Shown: positions 50,349 to 59,680 of the stretch, in pieces
Position numbering within the stretch: the stretch's first letter is position 1
Layout: each line of letters starts with the position of its first letter
DNA from: JAYPHU01 sp964611435
Lineage (GTDB): Bacteria; Pseudomonadota; Alphaproteobacteria; Rhodospirillales; UBA2165
Assembly (NCBI GenBank): GCA_964611435.1
Contig: CAZSXT010000007.1
Span: 67,580-131,579, forward strand
Length of the DNA: 64,000 nucleotides
Reading direction: 5' to 3'
Notes under the pieces: generated by a model
Databases searched by the model: none
What the model saw: only the letters and a program-made list of their open reading frames with translations
Told to the model about the DNA's origin: nothing
Translations under genes and position numbers: made by a program

Positions 50349-50477
50349 ACACGGGTTTTACCTTGTCGGAGCGGCGCTGGCGAGCGGCCTGACACATGGG
50401 GTAAAATGCGTGATCGGCTACGATTAATCGGTTAGGATACCGCGCATAAAAGAACAAAGAAATCGGGGCCCGAAACC

Positions 50478-52628
50478 ATGGAACGATCATTTGCCAAGGA
50501 AATAGAGCTGCTGCGGCTCGGCGACGGCGACACCTTCCAAGGGGAAGGGATTTTGGCCGTGACCAAGGCGTTGCTGCAATCTGGCGTCGCCTATGTGGGC
50601 GGCTATCAGGGGGCGCCGGTGTCTCATCTCCTTGATGTGCTGGTGCAGGCCGAAGACCTGATGAACGAGCTCGGCATCAACGTCGAAGCCAACTCCAACG
50701 AGGCTTCCGCCGCCGCCATGTTGGGCGCGTCGATTAACTATCCGGTTCGGGGCGCGGTCACCTGGAAATCCGTGGTCGGCACCAATGTGGCGGCCGACGC
50801 GATCTCCAACCTCACCTCCCCCGGCGTTGTCGGCGGGGCGATGATTATTTCCGGTGAAGACTATGGCGAAGGCGCAAGTGTTATTCAGGAACGCACCCAC
50901 GCTTTTGCCTTGAAATCCACCCTTTGGATGCTCGATCCGCGCCCCAATTTGGAATCCATCGTCAATATCGTGGAGAAAGGATTCGAGCTCTCTGAGGCGT
51001 CAAACACGCCGGTGATGCTGGAACTTCGCATCCGGGCGTGCCACCTCCAGGGCGAATTCAAAACCAAGAACAACACCGCGCCAGCGCTCAGCACCGTCCA
51101 CAAGGCGGACGAACCGGCGGCGTTCCTCTATGACCGGCTGGCCCACCCGCCGGTGACCTTCAAGCAGGAGAAGCACAAAGTCGAGAACCGCCTCCCTGCC
51201 GCCCGCAAGTTCATTCAAGACAACAAGATGAACGAGCTTTTCGACGGTGATCTGTCGCAGATGGGCATCATCGTGCAGGGCGGCCTCTACAACACGCTGA
51301 TCCGGCGGCTCTCCAATATGGGGCTGGCCGATCCGTTCGGCAACAGCCGCATTCCGCTGTATGTGCTGAATGTCACCTATCCGCTGGTGCCCGAGGAAAT
51401 CACCCAATTCTGCGCCGGCAAGGACAAGGTCCTGGTGGTCGAAGAAGGCAATCCGGAATTCATCGAGCAGCAAATCGGCCAAATTCTGCGCCGGGCCGAT
51501 CTGCAGACCAAGCTGCACGGCAAGGACGTGCTGCCCGAAGCCGGCGAGTATTCGGCCGAAGTGCTGGATCAGGGTCTGATCGATTTCCTGGGCGAGTTTG
51601 AGACCCACCTGCCGGCCGAGGTCAATGTGGAAAGCCTACGCGATCAGGCGGCCAAAGTGCTGGACGCCAAAGCCTTCGGTCAAAGCAAGATCGGCGATCA
51701 TCTGCCGCCCCGGCCGCCGGGATTCTGCACTGGCTGTCCGGAGCGTCCGGTCTTTTCGGCGATCAAGCTGCTAAAGGAAGAGATCGGCGAAATTCACATT
51801 TCAGCCGATATCGGCTGCCACGCCTTCGGCACATTTGCGCCGTTCAGTATGGGCAACTCCATCCTCGGCTACGGGATGAGCCTGGCCAGTGCGGCCGGCG
51901 TGCGCGGCATTCAAAAGAAACGCACCATCAGCATCATGGGCGACGGCGGGTTCTGGCATAACGGCCTGCAGACCGGCGTACTATCGACGCTCTTTAATAA
52001 AGGCGACGCCATCCTGATCATCATGCAGAACGGCTACGCCTCGGCCACCGGGCAGCAATATATCCCGTCTTCCATCGACCGGGACGAGAACAAGCCGTTG
52101 AATACGGAGATTGAGCGCACACTTAAATCCCTGGGCGTGGAATGGCTTAGGACCGTCCGCACCTATAGTGTCGACAAGATGTTGGACACGCTGCGCGACG
52201 CGATGACCAGCAAGCATACGGGCCTAAAAGTGATCATCGCCGACGGGGAATGCATGCTGGCCCGCCAGCGGCGGCTGCGCGGCGAAAACGCCCAGAAACT
52301 GAAACAAGGTCAAAAGGTCATAACGCCCCGTTTTGGCGTGGATGACGAGGTCTGCACCGGCGATCATTCCTGCATGCGGTTGTCCGGTTGCCCGTCGCTG
52401 ACCATCAAGCCGAATCCCGATCCACTGCGCACTGATCCGGTGGCGCACGTGAACAATGGCTGCGTAGGCTGCGGTCTGTGCGGAGAGGTGTCTCACGCGG
52501 CGGTGCTCTGCCCGTCTTTCTATAAGGCGGAGCGGGTGCAGAACGCCAATGCGTTCGATAAGGCCCTGCACAAACTCCGCCGGGGCGTCATCGGCATGTT
52601 CTCCAATGGTGATGGAGCGGCGGCATGA
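50478..52628 (+). CDS. Indolepyruvate:ferredoxin oxidoreductase alpha subunit (IorA type)
   Basis: TPP- and Fe-S-dependent subunit that decarboxylates an aromatic 2-oxo acid to its acyl-CoA. The 716-residue product has the pyrimidine-binding half (GGYQGAPVSHLLDVLVQAED, VEANSNEASAAAMLGASINY), the CTGCPERPVF loop, and the TPP site MGDGGFWHNGLQTGVLSTLF with IMQNGYASATGQQY. The C-terminus has two Cys clusters, CTGDHSCMRLSGC and NNGCVGCGLCGEVSHAAVLC, for Fe-S clusters. The start overlaps no gene. IorB overlaps its stop by four bases. A ferredoxin is not encoded nearby. The exact 2-oxo acid is not certain; arylpyruvates are the known substrates of the family. Confidence 0.9.
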   Translation: MERSFAKEIELLRLGDGDTFQGEGILAVTKALLQSGVAYVGGYQGAPVSHLLDVLVQAEDLMNELGINVEANSNEASAAAMLGASINYPVRGAVTWKSVVGTNVAADAISNLTSPGVVGGAMIISGEDYGEGASVIQERTHAFALKSTLWMLDPRPNLESIVNIVEKGFELSEASNTPVMLELRIRACHLQGEFKTKNNTAPALSTVHKADEPAAFLYDRLAHPPVTFKQEKHKVENRLPAARKFIQDNKMNELFDGDLSQMGIIVQGGLYNTLIRRLSNMGLADPFGNSRIPLYVLNVTYPLVPEEITQFCAGKDKVLVVEEGNPEFIEQQIGQILRRADLQTKLHGKDVLPEAGEYSAEVLDQGLIDFLGEFETHLPAEVNVESLRDQAAKVLDAKAFGQSKIGDHLPPRPPGFCTGCPERPVFSAIKLLKEEIGEIHISADIGCHAFGTFAPFSMGNSILGYGMSLASAAGVRGIQKKRTISIMGDGGFWHNGLQTGVLSTLFNKGDAILIIMQNGYASATGQQYIPSSIDRDENKPLNTEIERTLKSLGVEWLRTVRTYSVDKMLDTLRDAMTSKHTGLKVIIADGECMLARQRRLRGENAQKLKQGQKVITPRFGVDDEVCTGDHSCMRLSGCPSLTIKPNPDPLRTDPVAHVNNGCVGCGLCGEVSHAAVLCPSFYKAERVQNANAFDKALHKLRRGVIGMFSNGDGAAA

Positions 52629-54139
52629 CCACGGTAACGACACGGCCCCTGACCATCCTGATCGCCGCCATGGGCGGTGAAGGCGGTGGCGTTTTAATGG
52701 ACTGGATTGTCAGCGCCGCCAACGCCAAGGGTCTGGCGGTGCAGGCTACCTCCATCCCCGGTGTGGCGCAGCGTACGGGCGCGACCACCTATTATGTGGA
52801 GCTGTGGCCGGAGGTTCTGCCCGATGGCTCCCCCAGTCCGATCTTTTCGCTGAACCCGTCGGTGGGCGAAGTGGACGTGATGATCGCCACCGAACTGGCG
52901 GAAGGCGGCCGGGCGCTGGAAAATGGCTTCATCACCAATGAGCGCACCACACTGATCGGCTCCACCCACCGGGTGTTCCTCAATGTCGAGAAAATGGCCA
53001 TGGGCGACGGCCGGCTGGAGGAAAAGAAACTGTTCGAAGCGCTGAAAGCCTGCGCGAAGAAAGCCATTCTGTTCGACGGCGCAGAGCTGGCGCAGAAAAA
53101 CGGCACGGTCATTAACTCGGTCATGCTGGGCGCGCTGGCCGGTGCGGACTGCCTGCCGCTGAGCGCCGACGATTTGACCGGCGCGATTAAAGCTGAAGGC
53201 AAGGCGGTCGAGCCAAACCTGGCCGGCTTTGCCGCCGGCCTCGACGTGGCGCGGACCGGGACCACCGAACTGAAAGGCGATCCGGCCAAACGCGATCTCA
53301 CCAGCCCGGCGCAACAGGCGCTCGAAGGCCGGGTGACAACAGATTTCCCGTCCGAGGCTCACGATATTCTGATCCATGGGGTGCGACGGCTTTCCGATTA
53401 CCAAAATGCCGCTTATGCCGCCACGTACCTGGACCGAATGGCTGCATTTGCCGGCGGCAATGGACAGTTGTGCCGGGAAGTAGCGAGGCATCTGGCCGTC
53501 CGCATGTCGTTCGAAGACATCATCCGCGTCGCCCAAGCCAAGGTGCGCAGCGCCCGGACAACCCGTATTCAGGGCGAACTCAATGCCGAATCCCACGAGC
53601 CGTTCCACGTCACCGAGTTCTTTAAGCCCGGCGTCCAGGAAATTGCCGATATCCTGCCTCCGTCCTTGGCAAAGAGTCTGCTGGGCTGGGCGGAACGGAC
53701 GGGTCGGCTGAACAAGCTGCACTGGGGCATGGAAGTGCGGACGACAACCATCTTCGGCTTCCTCAAGGTCCGGCTGCTGGCCGGCTTGCGCTGGTGGCGG
53801 CCCCGCTCCCACCGTTGGGCGGCGGAACAGGCTCAGATCGACGCCTGGCTGCAGACCGTCAAACGCGCGGCGGACAAAGACGCCGGCGTCGCCCATGAAG
53901 TCGCGGAACTGGCCCGGTTGATCAAAGGCTATGGCAGCACCCATCGGCGCGGCAGCCGCAACTACAACACCATCATGGACACGCTGGTTCTGCCGGCATT
54001 GGACGGCGCGGCGCTGCCCGCCGATCTAGCCGGCCGGATCGCCGCCGCGAAGCAGGCCGCTCTGGCCGACCCGGAGGGGACGGCTTTGGGCGAGGCCTTA
54101 AAGGCGCCGGCGCTTGACCAAAAACTCGCGGCGGAATAA
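52625..54139 (+). CDS. Indolepyruvate oxidoreductase beta subunit, long form with DUF6537-like C-terminus
   Basis: A 504-residue partner of the alpha subunit. Residues ~1-190 are the pyruvate/ketoisovalerate oxidoreductase gamma-type domain (TILIAAMGGEGGGVLMDWIV, VQATSIPGVAQRTGATTYYV, VDVMIATELAEGGRALENGF, INSVMLGALAGADCLPLSAD) that helps bind CoA. The remaining ~300 residues, from about VRRLSDYQNAAYAATYLDRM to HRRGSRNYNTIMDTLVLPAL, are far longer than archaeal IorB and match the extension seen in proteobacterial proteins. ATG 52625 overlaps the alpha-subunit stop, so the two are made together. A MetE-like protein gene follows 51 bases on with a TTG start. Confidence 0.88.
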   Translation: MTTVTTRPLTILIAAMGGEGGGVLMDWIVSAANAKGLAVQATSIPGVAQRTGATTYYVELWPEVLPDGSPSPIFSLNPSVGEVDVMIATELAEGGRALENGFITNERTTLIGSTHRVFLNVEKMAMGDGRLEEKKLFEALKACAKKAILFDGAELAQKNGTVINSVMLGALAGADCLPLSADDLTGAIKAEGKAVEPNLAGFAAGLDVARTGTTELKGDPAKRDLTSPAQQALEGRVTTDFPSEAHDILIHGVRRLSDYQNAAYAATYLDRMAAFAGGNGQLCREVARHLAVRMSFEDIIRVAQAKVRSARTTRIQGELNAESHEPFHVTEFFKPGVQEIADILPPSLAKSLLGWAERTGRLNKLHWGMEVRTTTIFGFLKVRLLAGLRWWRPRSHRWAAEQAQIDAWLQTVKRAADKDAGVAHEVAELARLIKGYGSTHRRGSRNYNTIMDTLVLPALDGAALPADLAGRIAAAKQAALADPEGTALGEALKAPALDQKLAAE

Positions 54140-54190
54140 CCGTCCGCCGGCAAGCGTAAAAGAACAGGGAGATATAGGGAGAATGGGCCG

Positions 54191-55357
54191 TTGAAACGCA
54201 GCGAAGACCGAATACTCACGACCCACGTGGGCAGTTTGATCCGCCCGCCGGAACTCCTGGCGGCCTCCGAAAAATTCCGGGAAGACGGCGACACTGCCGC
54301 TTTCCAGTCGGTTCTGCAAGGGTTGGTCAACGATGTGGTCAAACAGCAGGCCGACATCGGGATCGATATCGTCAACGACGGCGAGTATGGCAAATCAAGC
54401 TGGTCCGGCTACGCATTGGAACGGATGACCGGGTTCGAACACCGGCCCGATGACAAACGTCCTGTGGTCTGGATGGGCCGGGATTTGGAACGGTTCCGCG
54501 ATCATATCCTCGACGTCATGCCGGCGGCGGTCAAAGGCCGGCCGGTAGACGCGTGCGTGGGCGAGATCACTTATAGCGATCCCGGCGCCATTGAACGGGA
54601 CTGCGAAAACCTGAAGGCCGCCATTAGCAACGTCGATGTGGTGGACGGATTTGTCACGGCGGTCGCGCCGGCCAGCACGGCCTATGACGGCATCAACGAG
54701 TTCTATGAGAACGACCACGACTATATCTACGCCATCGCCGAGGCGCTCCGTCACGAATACCGGGCCATTTACGACTCGGGCTTGGTCGTGCAGGTGGACG
54801 ATGCGGTGCTGACCAACATGTACGACCATTTGGTCCAGCAAAGCCCGGAACGTTACCGGGAATGGGCGGAGCTGCGGGTCGCGGCCCTGAACCACGCGCT
54901 GGACGGCATCCCAGAGGACAACGTCCGCTATCATATCTGCTTCGGCAGCTGGCATGTGCCCCATGTGGCGGATGCCGAACTGGGCGATCTGTTGGACCTG
55001 ATCCTCAAAGTGAACGCCGGGGCCTATTCCATCGAGAGCGCCAATGTGCGCCACGAACACGAATGGCGGCTGTGGGAGACCACCAAACTGGCGGACGGTA
55101 AAATTCTGATCCCCGGCGTGATCACCCACCATACGATCACGGTAGAGCACCCGCGCTTGGTCGCCGACCGGATCATCCGCTTCGCCAACCTGGTGGGTAA
55201 AGAAAACGTCATTGCCGGCACCGATTGCGGTTTTGCCCAGGTCGAGGGCTATCAGCGAGTTCACCCAACGGTCATGTGGGCCAAGTTTGAATCCCTGGTC
55301 GAAGGCGCTCGGATCGCTAGCAAGGAATTATGGGGTAGCCATGGACTTCGAAGTTAA
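54191..55357 (+). CDS. Cobalamin-independent methionine synthase-like (MetE C-terminal type) protein
   Basis: A 388-residue single-barrel protein of the MetE/UROD group. It begins with THVGSLIRPPELLAASEKFR, typical of the family, and keeps the likely zinc ligands: HxC in YHICFGSWHVPH (about 247-249), Glu in YSIESANVRHEHEW, and Cys in GTDCGFAQVEGYQR (about 345). IVNDGEYGKSSWSGYALERM is also typical. It lacks the folate-binding N-terminal half of full MetE, so methyl transfer from methyltetrahydrofolate to homocysteine cannot be assumed; relatives act on other thiols. Start is TTG 54191; a nearby ATG is out of frame. The last 17 bases overlap the dioxygenase gene, tying the two together. Confidence 0.8.
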   Translation: MKRSEDRILTTHVGSLIRPPELLAASEKFREDGDTAAFQSVLQGLVNDVVKQQADIGIDIVNDGEYGKSSWSGYALERMTGFEHRPDDKRPVVWMGRDLERFRDHILDVMPAAVKGRPVDACVGEITYSDPGAIERDCENLKAAISNVDVVDGFVTAVAPASTAYDGINEFYENDHDYIYAIAEALRHEYRAIYDSGLVVQVDDAVLTNMYDHLVQQSPERYREWAELRVAALNHALDGIPEDNVRYHICFGSWHVPHVADAELGDLLDLILKVNAGAYSIESANVRHEHEWRLWETTKLADGKILIPGVITHHTITVEHPRLVADRIIRFANLVGKENVIAGTDCGFAQVEGYQRVHPTVMWAKFESLVEGARIASKELWGSHGLRS

Positions 55358-56198
55358 ACCCATCAGCGAACATTTCGGCGCGGAGATCACCGGCCTGGAT
55401 CTATCCAAACCTCTTTCCGACGAGACGTTCGACAAACTGCGCGAGACCTTCTTTGACCGGGGGATATTGGTTTTTAGGGATCAGCATATCGAACCGAAAC
55501 ACCAAGTGGCGTTTTCAAGCCGCTTCGGCGAACTGATGATCCATGTGCTGGATCAGTTTCAGTATCCGGGCCACAAGGAAATCCTGGTGCTGTCCAACGA
55601 CAAGGATGACGACGGCACGCCCACCGGGTTCGAGGATGCGGGGCGCTACTGGCACTCCGACCTCTCCTATCAAAAGTCTCCGTCGCTGGCGACTATGCTC
55701 TACGCCATCGATATCCCGCCGGAAGGCGGCGACACGATGTTCGTCAACATGTACCGGGCCTATGAAACCCTGCCGGACGACATCAAGGAGAGGATCGAGG
55801 GCAAACACGCCTATCATTCCTACACGCGAAACTACGAGAAAAACGAAAGCGTCAAAGGCTTGCGCCCCAAATTGCGGGATGATCAGCTGGCCACCCTGGA
55901 AGACGTGACCCATCCCATCGTTCGCACCGTGCAAAGCACCGGGCGCAAGGCGCTCTATGTTAATTCAGGCTTTACCTATCAAATCGTCGGCATGGATGAG
56001 GATGAAAGCACTGAAATCCTGGAGGCGCTCTTTAAGCACTGCCGCAAGGCGGAATTCCGCTATGTCCATAAATGGCGGTTCAACGACTATGTGTGCTGGG
56101 ACAACCGCAGCACCATCCATCACGCGACGCCCTATGATCCGACAAAACGGCGCTACATCCACCGGACCACGATTAAGGACCCGTTGCCGGTTGTTTAG
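55341..56198 (+). CDS. TauD/TfdA-type 2-oxoglutarate-dependent dioxygenase
   Basis: Non-heme Fe(II) oxygenase of 285 residues. The N-terminus FEVKPISEHFGAEITGLDLS is the family opening. RYWHSDLSYQKSPSLATMLY holds the HxD iron ligands, FVNMYRAYETLPDDIKERIE follows, and the distal His is in NRSTIHHATPYD, with the 2-oxoglutarate Arg in RRYIHRTTIKD. ATG 55341 is chosen over 55212, which would lie in the MetE-like gene. It overlaps that gene by 17 bases, so both likely act on one substrate, for example oxidative release from a sulfonate, ether or amine followed by group transfer. Substrate is not predictable by sequence alone. Confidence 0.88.
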   Translation: MDFEVKPISEHFGAEITGLDLSKPLSDETFDKLRETFFDRGILVFRDQHIEPKHQVAFSSRFGELMIHVLDQFQYPGHKEILVLSNDKDDDGTPTGFEDAGRYWHSDLSYQKSPSLATMLYAIDIPPEGGDTMFVNMYRAYETLPDDIKERIEGKHAYHSYTRNYEKNESVKGLRPKLRDDQLATLEDVTHPIVRTVQSTGRKALYVNSGFTYQIVGMDEDESTEILEALFKHCRKAEFRYVHKWRFNDYVCWDNRSTIHHATPYDPTKRRYIHRTTIKDPLPVV

Positions 56199-56207
56199 AC
56201 GTTTAAC

Positions 56208-58520
56208 TTAAGCCGCCTGCAGGGCCCGCCAAACCTTCTCCGGCGTGGCCGGCATCGGCATGTCGTTAATGCCCGCGGACGACAGGGCATCCATCACAGC
56301 GTTCATCACCGCCGGCGGCGCACCCACGGTACCCGTCTCGCCGGCGCCCTTGACGCCCAGCGGGTTGGTCTTGGTCGGCACCGGATGGCTGGCCGTCTTG
56401 AACGACGGCAGGTCATCGGCCCGCGGCATAACGTAATCCTGGAATGATGCGGAGATAAGCTGGCCGGACTCGCTGTCGTAGGTGACATTCTCGAACAGGG
56501 CTTGGCCCACCCCTTGGGTGATGCCGCCGTGAATTTGACCGTTCAGCAGAAGCGGATTGATCACCGTGCCCACGTCGCCGACGATGTTCATGCTGACCAG
56601 TTCCACCTTGCCCGTGTCCTGGTCGATTTCCACCTCGGCGACCTGACAGCCGTTGGGGAAGTTGCCCGGTCCGGGGTTGAAGTCGCCGATGCCTTCCAGG
56701 CCAATGCCCAAATGGGGTGGCCACATCATCGGCGTGTAGGACATTTGCGCCACTTCGGTAATACCGATTTCCTTGTCCGTACCGGCGACTTTGAACGTGC
56801 CATCCTCGAACTCGATATCAGACTCGCCCGCTTCCAACAGGTGCGCGGCGATTTGCTTACCCTTCTCGATGATCTTATCGGCAGCGATCCGGAGCGCGGA
56901 ACCACCCACGGTCATGGAGCGCGATCCGACGGTGCCCCGGCCCATGGCGACCTTTTCCGTGTCACCCTGGATCAGCCGGATTTTCTCGAACGGCACGCCC
57001 AGGAACTCGGACACCATCTGCGCATAGACGGTTTCATGACCTTGCCCGTGGGAGTGCGTGCCCGCCAAAACGGTCACATCCCCGCCAGCGTCGAAACGGA
57101 TTTCCATCCGCTCGTTGAACGGTGCGGCCCCTTCCAAATAAGACGCGAGACCCCGGCCCCGCAGCTTGCCGTTGGCTTCGCTTTCCTTGCGGCGCGCGTC
57201 GAACCCGTCCCAATCTGCCTCTTTCAAGGCTTCTTCCATGACCTTGTCGAACTCGCCGCTGTCGTAGTTGTACATCAGCGCGGTCTGGTAGGGGATCTGA
57301 TCAGAGGACACCATGTTCTTACGGCGGAGTTCAATCGCATCGACGCCCATTTCACGGGCCGAAATCTCAATCATTCGCTCCAGCACATAGGCTGCTTCCG
57401 GCCGGCCCGCGCCGCGATAGGGCGCGGTGCCCGTGGTGTTGGAGAAATAGCAGTTGGTGGTGACATCAATCGCTGGAATAGCGTATACGCCCGACTGCAG
57501 AAAGGTGAAAAACATGGGCGATACGCCGCCGGCGGCCGTCAGATAGGCGCCCACATTGTAGTGGCCGACGATCCGGAAGCCGGTAATTTTGCCATCACCA
57601 TCGAACGCCATTTCGCATTCGCTCATCACGTCGCGGGCATGAGAATCCGCAGCGAAGGATTCCACCCGGTCGCCGACCCATTTGACCGGCCGGTTGAGCT
57701 TTTTGGCGGCCCAGAGAACCAGAATATCTTCCTGATAGAAGCCGCCCTTCATGCCGAAGCCGCCGCCCACGTCCGGCGAGATCACGCGGATGCCGTGTTC
57801 GGGCATATGGAAGATCATATGGGCCAGTTCCTGGCGCACCCGGTGCGGACCCTGGTTACTGCCGTAGAGGGTCATCAGGTCTTCACCAGCGTCATAATCG
57901 CCAATGCAGGCCCGAGGCTCCATGGAGTTGGTGGTGATCCGGTTGTTGAAGATGGTCGCCTTGGTCACATGGGCGGCTTTGGCGATCGCGTCTGACACGC
58001 CGTCTACATTGCCCATCCCGAAAGTGAACGAGAGATTGCTGTCAGTGCCTTCCCAGACCTTAACCGCATCCGGCTTGATCACCTCGGCGATATCGGTGAC
58101 CGACGGCAGAATTTCATAGTCGATCTCGACCAGTTCGGCCGCATCCCGGGCCTGGGCCAAGGTTTCCGCAACAATAAACGCCACTGGCGCACCAACGGCC
58201 TTCACCACATCTTTGACCACCGCGCCGTGCGGCCGTTGTACCGGCTCGCCGCGCACGATCATTGGATTGATTGAGGCGCAGGCGATCGCGCCGATATGGT
58301 CCGCCTCGTAGTCGTCGCCGGTCAAAACGGCAATCACGCCCGGCGCCGCTTCGGCGGCCGAAGAATTGATGCTGTTGATCTTGGCGTTGGCGTGGACCGA
58401 GCGCAGCACATAGCCATAGGCCATATTTTGCAGCTTGATATCGTCTACATACCGGCCGCGGCCGGTGAGAAATTTGGGATCTTCTTTACGGGTAACGGGT
58501 TGTCCGATGCCGAACTTCAT
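56208..58520 (-). CDS. Molybdenum hydroxylase large subunit (xanthine dehydrogenase/CoxL family), alone
   Basis: A 770-residue molybdopterin-cytosine-dinucleotide-binding subunit. KEDPKFLTGRGRYVDDIKLQ opens the protein. Then VISPDVGGGFGMKGGFYQED, the Mo-site loop TAPYRGAGRPEAAYVLERMI (near residue 365), AGTHSHGQGHETVYAQMVSE, RGTVGSRSMTVGGSALRIAA and GVKGAGETGTVGAPPAVMNA with the catalytic Glu. The loop reads AYRGAGR-like (form II), not AYxCSFR, so it is not a true CO dehydrogenase. The FAD (CoxM) and 2Fe-2S (CoxS) subunit genes that normally lie beside it are missing. ATG 58520 has an AAGGA site; a longer start at 58601 adds no conserved sequence. Substrate unknown. Confidence 0.92.
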   Translation of the reverse strand: MKFGIGQPVTRKEDPKFLTGRGRYVDDIKLQNMAYGYVLRSVHANAKINSINSSAAEAAPGVIAVLTGDDYEADHIGAIACASINPMIVRGEPVQRPHGAVVKDVVKAVGAPVAFIVAETLAQARDAAELVEIDYEILPSVTDIAEVIKPDAVKVWEGTDSNLSFTFGMGNVDGVSDAIAKAAHVTKATIFNNRITTNSMEPRACIGDYDAGEDLMTLYGSNQGPHRVRQELAHMIFHMPEHGIRVISPDVGGGFGMKGGFYQEDILVLWAAKKLNRPVKWVGDRVESFAADSHARDVMSECEMAFDGDGKITGFRIVGHYNVGAYLTAAGGVSPMFFTFLQSGVYAIPAIDVTTNCYFSNTTGTAPYRGAGRPEAAYVLERMIEISAREMGVDAIELRRKNMVSSDQIPYQTALMYNYDSGEFDKVMEEALKEADWDGFDARRKESEANGKLRGRGLASYLEGAAPFNERMEIRFDAGGDVTVLAGTHSHGQGHETVYAQMVSEFLGVPFEKIRLIQGDTEKVAMGRGTVGSRSMTVGGSALRIAADKIIEKGKQIAAHLLEAGESDIEFEDGTFKVAGTDKEIGITEVAQMSYTPMMWPPHLGIGLEGIGDFNPGPGNFPNGCQVAEVEIDQDTGKVELVSMNIVGDVGTVINPLLLNGQIHGGITQGVGQALFENVTYDSESGQLISASFQDYVMPRADDLPSFKTASHPVPTKTNPLGVKGAGETGTVGAPPAVMNAVMDALSSAGINDMPMPATPEKVWRALQAA

Positions 58521-58681
58521 GGATCTCGAGTCCTTCCCTGTCTTAACGTTGTTTTGAGTTGCCGGGATTTTGCCATGGGAAACCGGTCCTGGCCACGCCA
58601 AATTTCACCTGTCCCCGCCGATTTAGTCGAGCCGGCTATTCATGATTGAGCCGTCGCGATTAAGCCGCTAGCCTACCCGCC

Positions 58682-59662
58682 ATGACAAATGCAGCTATCG
58701 TCGGCGTCGGCCGCTGGGGGCAAATCCTGGTCAACGCCGCTCAAGAATGCTCCCACATCAACTTCACCCGTGCCGTCGCGCGGACACCGGACAAAGTGCG
58801 CGACTTCGCGGATGAACGCGGGCTCACCCTGACCGATAATCTGGAAGAGGCGCTGGCCGACCCCGATTTGGATGCCGTCGTGCTCGCCACACCCCACACA
58901 CAACATTCGGATCAAATCATGGCCGCCGCCAATGCGGGCAAACATGTATTCTGCGAAAAGCCGTTTGCCATGACGGCCGCCGAGGCAGATGCGTCGTTGA
59001 AGGCGTTGGCCGACAAGGGACTGGTCGCAGCGGTCGGCTATAACCGCCGATTTTCGCCCAGTTTTTGCGAATTAAAGCGCATGGTCGATGACGGAGAACT
59101 GGGAACCGTTCTGCAGATTGAAGGCAACTATTCTTCGCCCCTGCCCATCAAGCCCGAGGTTTGGCGCGCCGCAGAAGGGGAAAGCCCGGCCGGCGGCATG
59201 ACGTCGCTCGGCGTACATATAATGGACGCCATGATCAATGTGGGCGGCAAGGTCAAAGACCTGACCTGCTTTAGCCGGCGGCTAGTTATGGAAGTGGACG
59301 TGGACGACGCCACAGGCATCCTGATGAACTTCGAGGATGGACCGGTCGGCTATCTCGGCACCGTATCCGCCACCCCTGCCTTGACCCGGCTGTGCGTTTA
59401 TGGCTCCAAGGGTTGGGCCGAGGTGCGCGACCACGATAACATCACGTATCTGTTGTCCGACGGCACCAGCGACAGCAAGCACTGGGACGGCTACGAATAT
59501 CCCGGCGCCAAAACCATGACCGATGAGATGGAAGCGTTCGGCCATGCCTGCGAGGGCGGCCCGCCCTTCCCCATCCCGCCGGATCAAATCCGGCACGGCG
59601 CAGCCTTGCTGGAAGCCATCATTTCATCGGCTGAGTCGGGCGACAGAGTCGCCGTGAAATAG
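58682..59662 (+). CDS. Gfo/Idh/MocA family oxidoreductase
   Basis: NAD(P)-dependent cytosolic dehydrogenase of 326 residues. The Rossmann start is AAIVGVGRWGQILVNAAQEC, followed by FTRAVARTPDKVRDFADERG, LDAVVLATPHTQHSDQIMAA and the family EKP motif in VFCEKPFAMTAAEADAS, near residue 98. The C-terminal part LVAAVGYNRRFSPSFCELKR and GEGESPAGGMTS-like AAEGESPAGGMTSLGVHIMD carries likely catalytic His. It should oxidise or epimerise a sugar, inositol or related ring alcohol; no sugar genes lie beside it to say which. The 161-base gap upstream is divergent from the molybdenum hydroxylase gene and holds both promoters. The cyclase gene starts 18 bases after its stop. Confidence 0.88.
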   Translation: MTNAAIVGVGRWGQILVNAAQECSHINFTRAVARTPDKVRDFADERGLTLTDNLEEALADPDLDAVVLATPHTQHSDQIMAAANAGKHVFCEKPFAMTAAEADASLKALADKGLVAAVGYNRRFSPSFCELKRMVDDGELGTVLQIEGNYSSPLPIKPEVWRAAEGESPAGGMTSLGVHIMDAMINVGGKVKDLTCFSRRLVMEVDVDDATGILMNFEDGPVGYLGTVSATPALTRLCVYGSKGWAEVRDHDNITYLLSDGTSDSKHWDGYEYPGAKTMTDEMEAFGHACEGGPPFPIPPDQIRHGAALLEAIISSAESGDRVAVK

Positions 59663-59680
59663 CCCAGGACGCGATCCGAC

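Noticed and set aside
52694..53944. Open frame of 416 codons on the minus strand
   Set aside because: It mirrors iorB, which has clear domains and an ATGA overlap with iorA.
56502..57995. Open frame of 497 codons on the plus strand
   Set aside because: It is antisense to the molybdenum hydroxylase subunit, whose motifs are conserved along the whole length; the translation is compositionally odd and family-less.
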